Below are positions 15,079 to 22,891 of a DNA stretch of 22,891 nucleotides, in pieces (within the stretch, counting starts at the first letter, position 1; every line of letters starts with the position of its first letter). Under the pieces are notes generated by a model that saw only the letters and a program-made list of their open reading frames with translations, did not search any database and was not told the DNA's origin. Origin of the DNA: JBBQXY01 sp051004815 (lineage in GTDB: Bacteria; Chloroflexota; Ktedonobacteria; Ktedonobacterales; Ktedonobacteraceae); the NCBI GenBank assembly GCA_051004815.1, contig JBPCJY010000096.1, positions 1 to 22,891 of the forward strand, written 5' to 3'. A program made the translations under genes and the position numbers.

Positions 15079-18000
15079 CTACGAGGACGGCGATTCATAT
15101 AGCCCTAATGAACAGATGATGTGTGGCTCTTGTGGCTCCGTCTCTTGCTGCACGATACAGAGGCGGTCATCTGCCCGCAGATCAATCACTAATTGGGCCA
15201 GTTGGTCGTCGGTGATGCCACTGCGCATCTGGCGATTGAGCGTATCGCGTGCGGTTTCGCGCAAGGGGAAGCGGTAGATTTCATCAAGGGCGTTGAGCAG
15301 TTCCAGGGAGGGCGGGAACAAGGTGTTTTGCAGGGCAGTGGCATGCTGCTTGAGTCGCTCATACGTGCGCAGGCGTGCTCCGCTGCGGCTGCCAAGCTGC
15401 CCACCAACGCCGTGTGTCTCCTCCTCGATAATATGCTCGACACCTTGCCGTACCAGATCGTGTTGATCGGCTGGCAAGGGAATGGCTTTGGTGGTGATAT
15501 CACAGGCAGCCGCCTTAAGGATAGTCAGTTGGGATTGCGTCACGTTTTCGCCTTTGCGATTGACCCAGGCCAGGGCGTCGTTGCCATCCGCTGTACGCAT
15601 GTAGAGCAGAACGCCCTCCGGTGCCGCCGCTGTGCCATGATGGACGCGGGTAGAGAAGGCCACATTGGGCAATTTTTCGATAATGCCCTTCAACTTTGGG
15701 TTGGCATCGGTCGCGTTCTTCCAGATTTGGTAGGCTTGCGAGGCCAAGTCTACCTCCGTATCGGCCTCCCCATCGAGGATACCGGCCTTCTCGTTGTACA
15801 GGTCGAGAAAGGCGGAGTTTTCGCTGTCGTCCTCGAAAAAGGCTTCGTCGGTGCCTACGACCTCAGCGTTTTGCCGGAGACGAGTGCGCACACGCTCACG
15901 CAAACGGATCAACCGCTCCACGCCATCGGCTGGCAGGAAGGAGTAGCAGTAAATGGTGTCGGACTGCTGCCCGATGCGGTCAACACGGCCCGCCCGCTGA
16001 ATCAGGCGAATGATGGCCCACGGCAGATCGTAGTTCACGACAATCGCCGCGTCCTGCAAGTTTTGCCCTTCGCTCAATACATCGGTCGCCACCAGCACGC
16101 GCAGTTCGTCGGCGGGACTCACCTGGTCGCGCTTGCCATTGCTGTTGGGGCTAAACCGCCATGCCAGTTCGGTCGGGTCTATAGAGCCACCAGTGACACC
16201 TTCCAAGGTTTTAAAGCCGCGTGCTTTCAGTTGGGCCGTGAGGTAGTGGACGGTATCGGCAAACTGTGTGAAGATCAACACCTTTTCCCGCGGGTGCTGC
16301 TGGCTCAGCAAAGCTACCAGGGCCGCCAATTTCGCATCTCTAGCAGCCTCCCAGCGACCGCAGGTGGTCAAAACCTGGAGCAAATGCTGGGCATCTTGCG
16401 TCAGATTTTTTTTCAATTGCGCATTGAACAGTGTCGGACGCAGCCATTTGAAACGCTTGCCATACTGTTTGGCATACTCCCGGTAGACCTCCGCCGCTCG
16501 CCGCCGATAATCGGCCTCGCTGCGCAATGTTGTGGACTTATCAATTACCTCAAGCGGATCGGTCGCATCTTTCGCGTCGCTATCCTCCTCCAGCGTGAAG
16601 GGGAGGCTGGCCTCTTCATCTTCGTCAGTGCTACGTGCGTCGAGCAGGTCGGCGTTCTGCGTGCCGAGCGGCAAATCCAGGCCCTCCTCGATGGCATAGA
16701 GGAAGACAAAGTTGCGCAAAATGTGTCGTTCGATGGACTGGATAAAGGCTGGCCCGCCACTCTCCAAACGCTTAAAGAGATTGGTACGGCAAAAGCCCAT
16801 CAGGCGTTTGCCAGCACGCGAGAGGCTATCCAGTTGTTGTTTCTCTGCTGCGCTCGGCTTTTGTTTGGGGAACGCCGCGATGTAGTTTGCCAGACCATAG
16901 CGCGGCAAGTTGAGCGTATTGACCGCCTCCACGACCTGATCCGAATAGAGGTAGGCGTAGGGATCGGCTTTGGGGTGCGCCGCTTGTTCATCGTTGATGA
17001 CAAACTTGACCGTGCGCGGCGTGCGTAGCGGAAAATACGAGCGTGTGCCATCGGTGAAGGGCAGGTACTTGCGCCCGCTCTCAGCATCGGTCAGGGCATA
17101 ATTTTCTTGAATGAAGCTGCGCGTGCGCCGCACCATGTAGAGGCGCATCAGGTCGCGCCAATCGTCGGCGTACTCGCTCTGCTCAAAGGCGGTCAGTGAA
17201 CGCACGGGACACTGATGCTTCATGGTAAAGGTGCTTTCGCCGAGCACGCTGAGCAGCTTTTCGGGACGGATACCCAGGTCTTTCGCCTGCTCGTCCGCGA
17301 GAAACAGGCGCAGTTGGGCCGAGAGGTCGAGATACGTCTTGTTGTAGGGCGTCGCTGAGAGGAGGATGCACTTGCTCTCGTTCTTCTCGATGTAGTCCTT
17401 GATGGCCTTGTAACGTCGCCCCTCGCGGTTGCGCAGGTTGTGACTTTCGTCGATAATCAGCACGCGAAAACGGCGCAGGTGCGGCAGTTCGTTGATGACA
17501 TTGCTCACGGCGCGAACTTCGCCGACGAGGTGGTAGTCATGCAGGTATTCGCGCCACATCTTGACCAGGTTTTTGGGGCAGAGCACCAGCGTCTCTGTGC
17601 CGTAGTCGTCCTGCATGATGCGGGCCAGGGTTGTTGCCATCAGCGTCTTACCCAGCCCGACCACGTCGCCGATGAGGACGCCGCCGCGCTTGTTCAGGTG
17701 ATGGGCCGCGATCTTGACGGCGGCCACCTGGTAGTCGAAAAGCCGATGCTGAAAATCGCGCGGAATGCGAAAATCCTGCAAACCCGTGCGAGCCTCTTCG
17801 GAGAGATGATAGGCCATTTTGAGGTAGATATAGTAGGGCGGCAGCATCTCCTGGCGTGCCCAGCTATCGTCAATGATAGCGGCCAATTCCTGCGAGATGT
17901 CCAGGCACCAACGATCCTCCCAGCGTTCGTTGAACCACCTTTCCAGCTTGCGACAGGCATCGTTGTCCACAACATCCACGTTCAGTTCGCCCTGGTGCAA

Positions 18001-18501
18001 CAGTCCCGCCAGCGTCAGGTTGCTACTGCCCATATAGCCAACAATGGGTATAATGGGGTGCTTCTGGTAGAGGAGATAGAGCTTGGCGTGCAACTTGTGG
18101 CGCAAGAAGAGTTTGACTACCACTTTGCCACTACGCAATTGCGCACTCAAGCGGCGCAACCCCTCCTGGTCGGCATTGGAGGGTGCGCCCAGCAACAACT
18201 GATTGCGAAAATCCTGTGCCACGCGGTTCTTGAGCCGCAACACCGTAGATTGATCGACTTCCTGCCCGCCGCGCAGGCTCAAGACCTTGCGCAGTTCATC
18301 CTCCGGCTTATCCTGCATGCCGATCAGCAGACGGCAACAGCCGGTATCTCCCCCCTGCCAACCCTCCATCAGCTCATCGATATACCGCCAACCACGCAAA
18401 TTGAAATAGCCTACACAAAAATCGGCCCGTTCCGAAATCTGTAGCGTCTCGCGCAGCGCGTCCCCCAGGTGCTGCTCCATGTTATCGAAGATGCGTGGCA
18501 T
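15079..18501 (-). CDS. PLD-domain SNF2-type helicase (defence/restriction-associated)
   Basis: The 1140-residue protein joins two modules. Residues about 1-210 form a phospholipase D-type nuclease-like domain: HAK at 138-140 followed by GSSNLT at 158-163 and GELNVD at 171-176, as in PLD domains fused to helicases; the usual aspartate after HxK is not seen. Residues about 250-860 are a superfamily 2, SNF2-like motor: Walker A GDVVGLGKT at 278-286, DESH at 351-354, SATPYN at 382-387, VRRTRS near 458, VLIFTQFADT at 741-750, ATDVLSEGQNL at 805-815 and QRAGRVDRIGQ at 835-845. The tail (about 890-1140) is specific to this group. It should move on DNA with ATP and may cut it. ATG follows AAGGAG at 9 bases. 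It is downstream of the methylase with a 269-base gap. The architecture recalls DISARM DrmD or BREX helicases. Confidence 0.88.
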   Translation of the reverse strand: MPRIFDNMEQHLGDALRETLQISERADFCVGYFNLRGWRYIDELMEGWQGGDTGCCRLLIGMQDKPEDELRKVLSLRGGQEVDQSTVLRLKNRVAQDFRNQLLLGAPSNADQEGLRRLSAQLRSGKVVVKLFLRHKLHAKLYLLYQKHPIIPIVGYMGSSNLTLAGLLHQGELNVDVVDNDACRKLERWFNERWEDRWCLDISQELAAIIDDSWARQEMLPPYYIYLKMAYHLSEEARTGLQDFRIPRDFQHRLFDYQVAAVKIAAHHLNKRGGVLIGDVVGLGKTLMATTLARIMQDDYGTETLVLCPKNLVKMWREYLHDYHLVGEVRAVSNVINELPHLRRFRVLIIDESHNLRNREGRRYKAIKDYIEKNESKCILLSATPYNKTYLDLSAQLRLFLADEQAKDLGIRPEKLLSVLGESTFTMKHQCPVRSLTAFEQSEYADDWRDLMRLYMVRRTRSFIQENYALTDAESGRKYLPFTDGTRSYFPLRTPRTVKFVINDEQAAHPKADPYAYLYSDQVVEAVNTLNLPRYGLANYIAAFPKQKPSAAEKQQLDSLSRAGKRLMGFCRTNLFKRLESGGPAFIQSIERHILRNFVFLYAIEEGLDLPLGTQNADLLDARSTDEDEEASLPFTLEEDSDAKDATDPLEVIDKSTTLRSEADYRRRAAEVYREYAKQYGKRFKWLRPTLFNAQLKKNLTQDAQHLLQVLTTCGRWEAARDAKLAALVALLSQQHPREKVLIFTQFADTVHYLTAQLKARGFKTLEGVTGGSIDPTELAWRFSPNSNGKRDQVSPADELRVLVATDVLSEGQNLQDAAIVVNYDLPWAIIRLIQRAGRVDRIGQQSDTIYCYSFLPADGVERLIRLRERVRTRLRQNAEVVGTDEAFFEDDSENSAFLDLYNEKAGILDGEADTEVDLASQAYQIWKNATDANPKLKGIIEKLPNVAFSTRVHHGTAAAPEGVLLYMRTADGNDALAWVNRKGENVTQSQLTILKAAACDITTKAIPLPADQHDLVRQGVEHIIEEETHGVGGQLGSRSGARLRTYERLKQHATALQNTLFPPSLELLNALDEIYRFPLRETARDTLNRQMRSGITDDQLAQLVIDLRADDRLCIVQQETEPQEPHIICSLGLYESPSS

Positions 18502-18535
18502 AGATGGTTACTCCTTAAAAAACCGCTCAAAGCCT

Positions 18536-18623
18536 AATTGGCGTCAACCGCAGTCCCCACACCAGGGCGACCGCAGTCCCACAATTGGCGTCAACCGCAG
18601 TCCCCACACCAGGGCGACCGCAG
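18536..18623. repeat. Tandem duplication, 47-base period
   Basis: Two identical 41-base copies begin with AATTGGCGTCAACCGCAGTC at 18536 and 18583. Each ends in ACCAGGGCGACCGCAG, a word shared with the terminal repeat of the adjoining MITE-like element, so the duplication probably grew from that repeat end. Confidence 0.85.
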
Positions 18624-18633
18624 CAGTTCCCCC

Positions 18634-18747
18634 ACCAGGGCGACCGCAAGGGTCGCCCCTACTATATACGAGGCGGCTCTGCGAGCCGCTTGCCGTAGGT
18701 AAAAGGGTGGTGTGTATAGTAGGGGCGACCCTGGCGGTCGCCCTGGT
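18634..18747. mobile_element. Small MITE-like inverted-repeat element
   Basis: The 36-base ends (18634-18669, starting ACCAGGGCGACCGCAAGGGT, and 18712-18747) are inverted copies that match at 34 of 36 positions. The 42-base centre contains GCGGCT..AGCCGC, a small hairpin. No coding capacity is present. The element sits inside the likely transcription unit of the methylase and helicase and, if transcribed, would form a very stable stem. Confidence 0.75.
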
Positions 18748-18770
18748 AGGAGGCCGAATCGCATACTTGC

Positions 18771-21700
18771 TTACTCCTCACCCTCGTTCGCACTATCCTT
18801 GCCCATGCGGTACTTTATATCGTAGTTGATGATAAAGTCCAATTCTTCGTCGGTGAAACCGTAGTGTTTGGCGAGGACGCGGTCTATTTCGTCGATGATG
18901 GGTTTGGAGTGGCGTGGATAGAATTCATCATAAATTATCTTACCCGTAGCCTTGTAATAAGCTTCTTTACGCGTAGCATGTTTCTGGAAATCCACCATTA
19001 AGCGCTGTACAATTACTGCCAAAGTTTGTTTGTGCTCCACCTTCATAGAAGCTAAACCCAAATGGAACCGCTCAATCTCACGCATATTTAAATGCCGACA
19101 ATCAGACAAAACAATAAACCACCAATAAAACAAGCTACTATTAATGGTCGCAGCTACAACGTCAGCTCCTAACCTATCAGGTAAAACCAGCGATTTGACC
19201 TGAGTTGATATTTGTTCTCCATGTCGTTCATTCCAAAAGTAAGGTGCAAGTGTCATTGCGCGTATCCAATACTGGGGCGCGTTATGAAAATATATTTTAT
19301 ACGTTCCAGTAAGAGATTTTCCCAAAGGAACGCACACTTGTAGTTTCTGCACAACGTTTCTTTCGATACTGTTCCCTAATTTTGGAAAAGCACCGGAATA
19401 ATCCCAATAGATACTTTCCATAAAATAAATACTATGGAACAGTGTGTCTCTTGTTTCGGAAACCCAACGATGATATTTCGTTGTCCAGATAGTTGGCTTC
19501 GCTTGTGCAACCTGGTTAATGACGATACTCGCACGTATATGTTCAAGCCCATCAAAAAGTTTAGCAGGGCGATCATCATAGCTTGATAGCCAGAGAGCAG
19601 AACTGCTTATGGACAGCAAATTCTGCATTGGGATCATCCGGTCTGTGCAAACAATGGGAAGTTGAACGATCATACCATTGCGGCCATGATCGTGAGTGAT
19701 ACTAATGCATCTCTCCATCACCAGAGCATATAAATTTCCGCCTGACTCTGTTTGATAATCCTTAACATTATATTCTTTTCTAACCTTGCTATACTCCACA
19801 TACGGCGGATTCCCAATAATCACATCGAAGCCGCCGTCCTGCATAATTTTATAGAACTCGACGAACCAGTGGAAGGGTTGGTGGGTCTCCTCCCAGTGCT
19901 TAAAGCTCTTTTCGTAATCTTCTTTGTTGGGTTTGTTTTTGCGGTCAATGCCGTATTGTTCGGCGAGGTAGCCGTGGAGTTCGGCGTTGAGAGCTTTGAG
20001 TTGGTGGCGTATCTGCTGCTTCATGGCGGACATCTCGGTGGAGTCGATCTGGAGAGTGGTCTGCAAGGCGCGGAAGTTGGTGAAGCTGCGCTCAACCTCT
20101 TTGGCCTTTTGTTCGATGCGGCCCATGACATTGTCGAAATCGAGTGTGCTGGTAATGACTTTTTCGGCTTCGGCGTAGGTGGCGAAACCGACGAGGGTGT
20201 TACCGGCGCGAATGTTGAAGTCGATATCGGGCAGGGGTTCGATGTCGTTCAACTGCTGCACCTGGGAGACGAGTTTGAGGAAGAGGCGCAATTTGCAGAT
20301 TTCGGTGGCCTCCTCCATGATATCGACGCCGTAGAGGTTGTTGATGATGATGGATTTGAGGATGAAGTAGTAGCGATTCGGGTGGTTGGCGACGTGAGCG
20401 AGGATAGCGCGAAAACGGTTGATGTCGCTGTATGTGTGCCGCCGTGTCGGCGTGAGCATGGCATCGAGGCGGTCACGTTCATCGACCATGATTTGCATGC
20501 GTTCAAGGCAGGCTTCATAGAGCGGTTCGAGGATATTCAAGGCGGCAAAGAGGAAGGCACCGGAGCCGCAGGTAGGGTCAAGCACGGTGACATTTTCGAT
20601 GCTCTCATAGAATGCTCGCAACAGGTTCGTACCTTCGCAGTACATGATGGCATCCTGGGCAAACTGGCGCAGATCCAGGTTATAGGTAATCAGGTCGTTG
20701 ATCGACTGTATCTCCCCTGCCGCCAGTTTGGCCTTGACCTCGGCATAGCGGCTGCGGCGAGCGACCACCTCGCGCCAGATTTCCGTCGGCAAGGCATACT
20801 CGGATGGCGCGGGTCGATTCCACTCGTTGCGCTGGGCCACATTGAGAATACCAACCTCAATATGCGGCGGTAATGGCAGTTCACAGCCTTTTTTGACGGC
20901 ATCGTAGATATAGCGGTCGGGGTTGTCGCGCAGCAGCGACCAGACCGGGCCATTGGCCTCGAAGGCGACGAGACATTTTTGTGCGGCGGCATCGAACAGG
21001 TAGGGGATGATGGTGTTCTTGCCGATGTAGTCGGTAATGTCCTCTTTGGTGTAGTAGGCTCCCATCTGCTTCTGGTTGATATATTTCTCGAAGATGTAGC
21101 CCAGCACATCGGGGTTGATCTCGTTATCCTGCTTTAAAAGGCGATCATCCAGGTGCCAATCGAATTCGTCAAAGAAGGCGAAGAGTTGCTCAAAGGCCTC
21201 GTCCGGTATGTTGATGTCCGGGTTGGCGCGTTCCAGTTCATGCACATCGAAGAGACCGCCATTGAGGTAGGGTATCTTGCCCAGCAACGCTTCCAGTGCT
21301 GGCGCATGTTCGCGCTTACTCAAACCATCATGGAAGAGCTTGAGCAGGAAATAGCGATAGAACGAGTGGAAGTTGTCCTGCCCATCCTGCTCCTGCACCA
21401 TATGCAGCCGATGGGATAAGTAGTTGGTATCGCCATCCAGCTTGTTCGCGCTCGTCGTGCCCAGAAAGCCCTTGCGCTGGATGAAGTAGACAAACATCAA
21501 GCGGTTGAGCATGAGCGAGGCATACCATTCGCGACTGGTCTGTGCCGTGATGCCATCGATGAAGGCCAGGAAGCGAGCGTGTTCTACCTTGAAGCGGTCA
21601 TAGAATTTCTTGGTGACGCGCTCCACGTCAAAGGCCGAACGCACGCGCCCACTGACGGTAGCGGTGAGCAGTTGTTCCTCTTCGCTGATGCTAAAGGCCA

Positions 21701-22115
21701 GTCGTGAGAGCTTCTGGGCCAGCCGCTCGCCAGATTGCTGTTTGTGCAGGCGTTCGTAACGAGCGGCGAGGGGCTTGCCCGTTTCGCGCTTCACCCATTG
21801 CCACGCCTGGTTTTCGTGTACTGTATCGATAAAGATGAGGATGTGCTCGTAGGCGTGCTTGGTGACCTCACGTTCGATCTTCCGCAATGTGGCATCAGCA
21901 GGTATCTTGCCCTGCTGATCGGGGTCGCAGATGTAGGCTTTGACGCCGCGCTTTTCCACCAGTGGTCGCAAGGTGTAGCTGTAGGCATCTATCGTGATAG
22001 AAAGGGGCGGTTCTTTCAAGATATCCCAGCCAAGTTCTTCCACAAAGAGGTTTTTGAAATCGAAGGCCTTGAGGTGATGCTGTATGCGCTGCGTATCGCC
22101 AGTCACGGTGATCAT
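18771..22115 (-). CDS. Eco57I-like N6-adenine DNA methyltransferase / type IIG-like R-M protein
   Basis: The 1114-residue protein carries the adenine methyltransferase motifs: MGAYYT at 351-356 (motif X), VLDPTCGSGAFL at 511-522 (motif I, binds S-adenosylmethionine), YGVDIMEEATEICKLRL near 595-611 (motif II) and NPPY at 769-772 (motif IV, catalytic). VLGYIFEKYIN just before motif X and FIINYDIKYRMG near the end are typical of Eco57I/PglX-like enzymes. Residues 1-180 form a separate N-terminal domain with HILIFIDT and WQWV; no clear PD-(D/E)XK set is seen. Residues about 772-1058 should hold target recognition and are encoded by unusually AT-rich DNA. It should methylate adenine and may also cut. 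ATG follows GGGGAG at 9 bases. Uma2 lies upstream and the PLD-helicase downstream on the same strand. PglX or DrmMI-type enzymes are the nearest alternatives. Confidence 0.88.
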   Translation of the reverse strand: MITVTGDTQRIQHHLKAFDFKNLFVEELGWDILKEPPLSITIDAYSYTLRPLVEKRGVKAYICDPDQQGKIPADATLRKIEREVTKHAYEHILIFIDTVHENQAWQWVKRETGKPLAARYERLHKQQSGERLAQKLSRLAFSISEEEQLLTATVSGRVRSAFDVERVTKKFYDRFKVEHARFLAFIDGITAQTSREWYASLMLNRLMFVYFIQRKGFLGTTSANKLDGDTNYLSHRLHMVQEQDGQDNFHSFYRYFLLKLFHDGLSKREHAPALEALLGKIPYLNGGLFDVHELERANPDINIPDEAFEQLFAFFDEFDWHLDDRLLKQDNEINPDVLGYIFEKYINQKQMGAYYTKEDITDYIGKNTIIPYLFDAAAQKCLVAFEANGPVWSLLRDNPDRYIYDAVKKGCELPLPPHIEVGILNVAQRNEWNRPAPSEYALPTEIWREVVARRSRYAEVKAKLAAGEIQSINDLITYNLDLRQFAQDAIMYCEGTNLLRAFYESIENVTVLDPTCGSGAFLFAALNILEPLYEACLERMQIMVDERDRLDAMLTPTRRHTYSDINRFRAILAHVANHPNRYYFILKSIIINNLYGVDIMEEATEICKLRLFLKLVSQVQQLNDIEPLPDIDFNIRAGNTLVGFATYAEAEKVITSTLDFDNVMGRIEQKAKEVERSFTNFRALQTTLQIDSTEMSAMKQQIRHQLKALNAELHGYLAEQYGIDRKNKPNKEDYEKSFKHWEETHQPFHWFVEFYKIMQDGGFDVIIGNPPYVEYSKVRKEYNVKDYQTESGGNLYALVMERCISITHDHGRNGMIVQLPIVCTDRMIPMQNLLSISSSALWLSSYDDRPAKLFDGLEHIRASIVINQVAQAKPTIWTTKYHRWVSETRDTLFHSIYFMESIYWDYSGAFPKLGNSIERNVVQKLQVCVPLGKSLTGTYKIYFHNAPQYWIRAMTLAPYFWNERHGEQISTQVKSLVLPDRLGADVVAATINSSLFYWWFIVLSDCRHLNMREIERFHLGLASMKVEHKQTLAVIVQRLMVDFQKHATRKEAYYKATGKIIYDEFYPRHSKPIIDEIDRVLAKHYGFTDEELDFIINYDIKYRMGKDSANEGEE

Positions 22116-22201
22116 TTGTTGCTACTCCCCATCTACGTGTTTTGAGCAATCATAAGGGGTAAGGAGGGAAATGTAAAGGAGGAACCTGTTTGGTTGCCCG
22201 G

Positions 22202-22810
22202 TCAGGCCAGTTCAATGCGTCGGTAGACAGCATCGAATGGGAAACTTACAGCAATACTGGTGAGTTCAATGACATCTCCCGCGCGATAATAGTACGGGCG
22301 CCAGTTGCTCTCTCGTCGGAAGACTATAATCTCCTTGAATTTGCTGCCAACTAGCATATATTCCATCACTGAGGACAGTGTCTTATACGTATTGAACTTT
22401 GAGATGCGATCTCGCTTCTCTGTGAGGGGTGATAGGACTTCGATCACGACGATCGGATTATTGAGCATTTGGCCGGTCTCCTCGCCACAGGCAACGCTCA
22501 CATCTGGATGAAAGTAGTGGCCTGGCGATGTTACCTTTACCTTGACATCACTGGTATGCACAAGGCAAGGACCATCTGTGAGAGCCTGGTCAATCAGGGA
22601 TGTGAGACGTGCGCAGAGTGCCGAATGAGCAATACTTCCTCCTGCCATGTCAATGATCGGGTGCGCGTCGTAGGCAGAAGAAGGTGGAGACAACATGACC
22701 ACAAATCCATCATAAAACTCATAATTGCCGTCGGTTGCCTCATCCAGAGCCAGGTATTGCTCCTCCGTCATATACAGCCCATCGCTGATTGCTGATCTAT
22801 CGGCTGCCAT
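22202..22810 (-). CDS. Uma2-family (DUF820) PD-(D/E)XK endonuclease-fold protein
   Basis: Numbered from ATG 22810 (202 residues), the protein shows the Uma2 pattern: YEFYDG with Glu31, HSALCARL with His62, PDVSV with Asp103, VIEVLSP with Glu124, then SKFNTY with Lys138. These match the restriction-endonuclease-like core, so a nuclease fold is firm although no Uma2 biochemistry is established enough to state a substrate. The frame is open to 22840, but AAGGAGG lies 5 bases before ATG 22810, and the extra residues KEE are just the translated ribosome binding site. It lies 86 bases upstream of the methylase. Uma2 genes occur in many copies in Chloroflexota and cyanobacteria, often with no link to neighbours, so membership in the defence unit is uncertain. 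Confidence 0.85.
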   Translation of the reverse strand: MAADRSAISDGLYMTEEQYLALDEATDGNYEFYDGFVVMLSPPSSAYDAHPIIDMAGGSIAHSALCARLTSLIDQALTDGPCLVHTSDVKVKVTSPGHYFHPDVSVACGEETGQMLNNPIVVIEVLSPLTEKRDRISKFNTYKTLSSVMEYMLVGSKFKEIIVFRRESNWRPYYYRAGDVIELTSIAVSFPFDAVYRRIELA

Positions 22811-22891
22811 ATGTTCCTCCTTTTGACTACCTGTTTGCATAATTGCTCATGTCTAGTGTACACCATACAGCAAGATTGCACCACTCTGATC

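Larger units (their letters stand above)
18502..18770. other. Repeat-filled spacer between methylase and helicase genes
   Basis: The 269-base gap has no gene. From 18536 a unit AATTGGCGTCAACCGCAGTC.. of 41 bases occurs twice with a 47-base period (18536-18576 and 18583-18623), and a third shortened copy follows at about 18627-18648. The MITE-like element at 18634-18747 takes up the rest. Only the ribosome binding site of the helicase gene and about 20 bases by the methylase stop are unique sequence. Confidence 0.75.

Noticed and set aside
15193..17028. 611-codon open frame on the plus strand
   Set aside because: It lies wholly antisense to the PLD-helicase gene, whose motifs are clear on the minus strand; the long frame is a by-product of GC-rich codon usage.
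17440..18444. 334-codon open frame on the plus strand
   Set aside because: Antisense to the N-terminal half of the PLD-helicase, with no family features or ribosome binding site.
19752..20873. 373-codon open frame on the plus strand
   Set aside because: Antisense to the methylase core; its valine- and glutamate-rich translation is typical of the reverse of a GC-rich gene.
15079..22810. Complete DISARM or BREX locus
   Set aside because: Only methylase and helicase parts are present; no DUF1998, PglZ, BrxC or separate PLD gene could be found in the window.

Overview
The window looks like the chromosome of a Chloroflexota bacterium, most likely of the Ktedonobacteria. This rests on the style of the dispersed repeats (families built on GTCATTCTGAGCG-type hairpins, on GGGCGACCGC..GTCGCCCCTAC and on CCGATNNATCGG), on moderate to high GC, on long exported or membrane-anchored proteins of unknown function, and on a Uma2 gene. 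It is inferred from pattern recognition and not from any database search. No rRNA, tRNA or CRISPR array was seen.

Layout. 1-4389 (minus strand): an FAD/NAD-dependent oxidoreductase whose last 22 or so codons lie inside a dispersed repeat, a small anchored OB-fold-like protein, a 20-bp-stem hairpin, and a large exported protein of unknown function, then a gene-free divergent region. 4390-8978 (plus strand): a possible winged-helix regulator without a receiver domain, a membrane-anchored protein with an RskA-like outer region, an exported lectin-like protein, and a membrane-tethered PP2C phosphatase. Together these could be a surface-signalling group. 9005-14209 (minus strand): a membrane-anchored cupredoxin, an NCS1 purine/cytosine-type permease, an APC-family permease, and an orphan branched-chain-amino-acid-type substrate-binding lipoprotein.

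14210-15078 is a repeat island. A MITE-like element of about 580 bp carries twelve direct copies of one hairpin arm with a 38-bp period. It is not CRISPR.

15079-22810 (minus strand) is the defence-like segment. In transcription order it holds a Uma2-type nuclease-fold gene, a 1114-aa Eco57I-like adenine methyltransferase, a small repeat element, and a 1140-aa protein that joins an N-terminal PLD-type domain to a SNF2-type helicase. The methylase and PLD-helicase make a compact two-gene restriction/phage-defence candidate. Each is related in architecture to parts of DISARM or BREX, but the other core genes of those systems are absent from the window. The methylase stretch that should hold its target-recognition domain is clearly more AT-rich than the rest of the gene, suggesting replacement of that domain by recombination.
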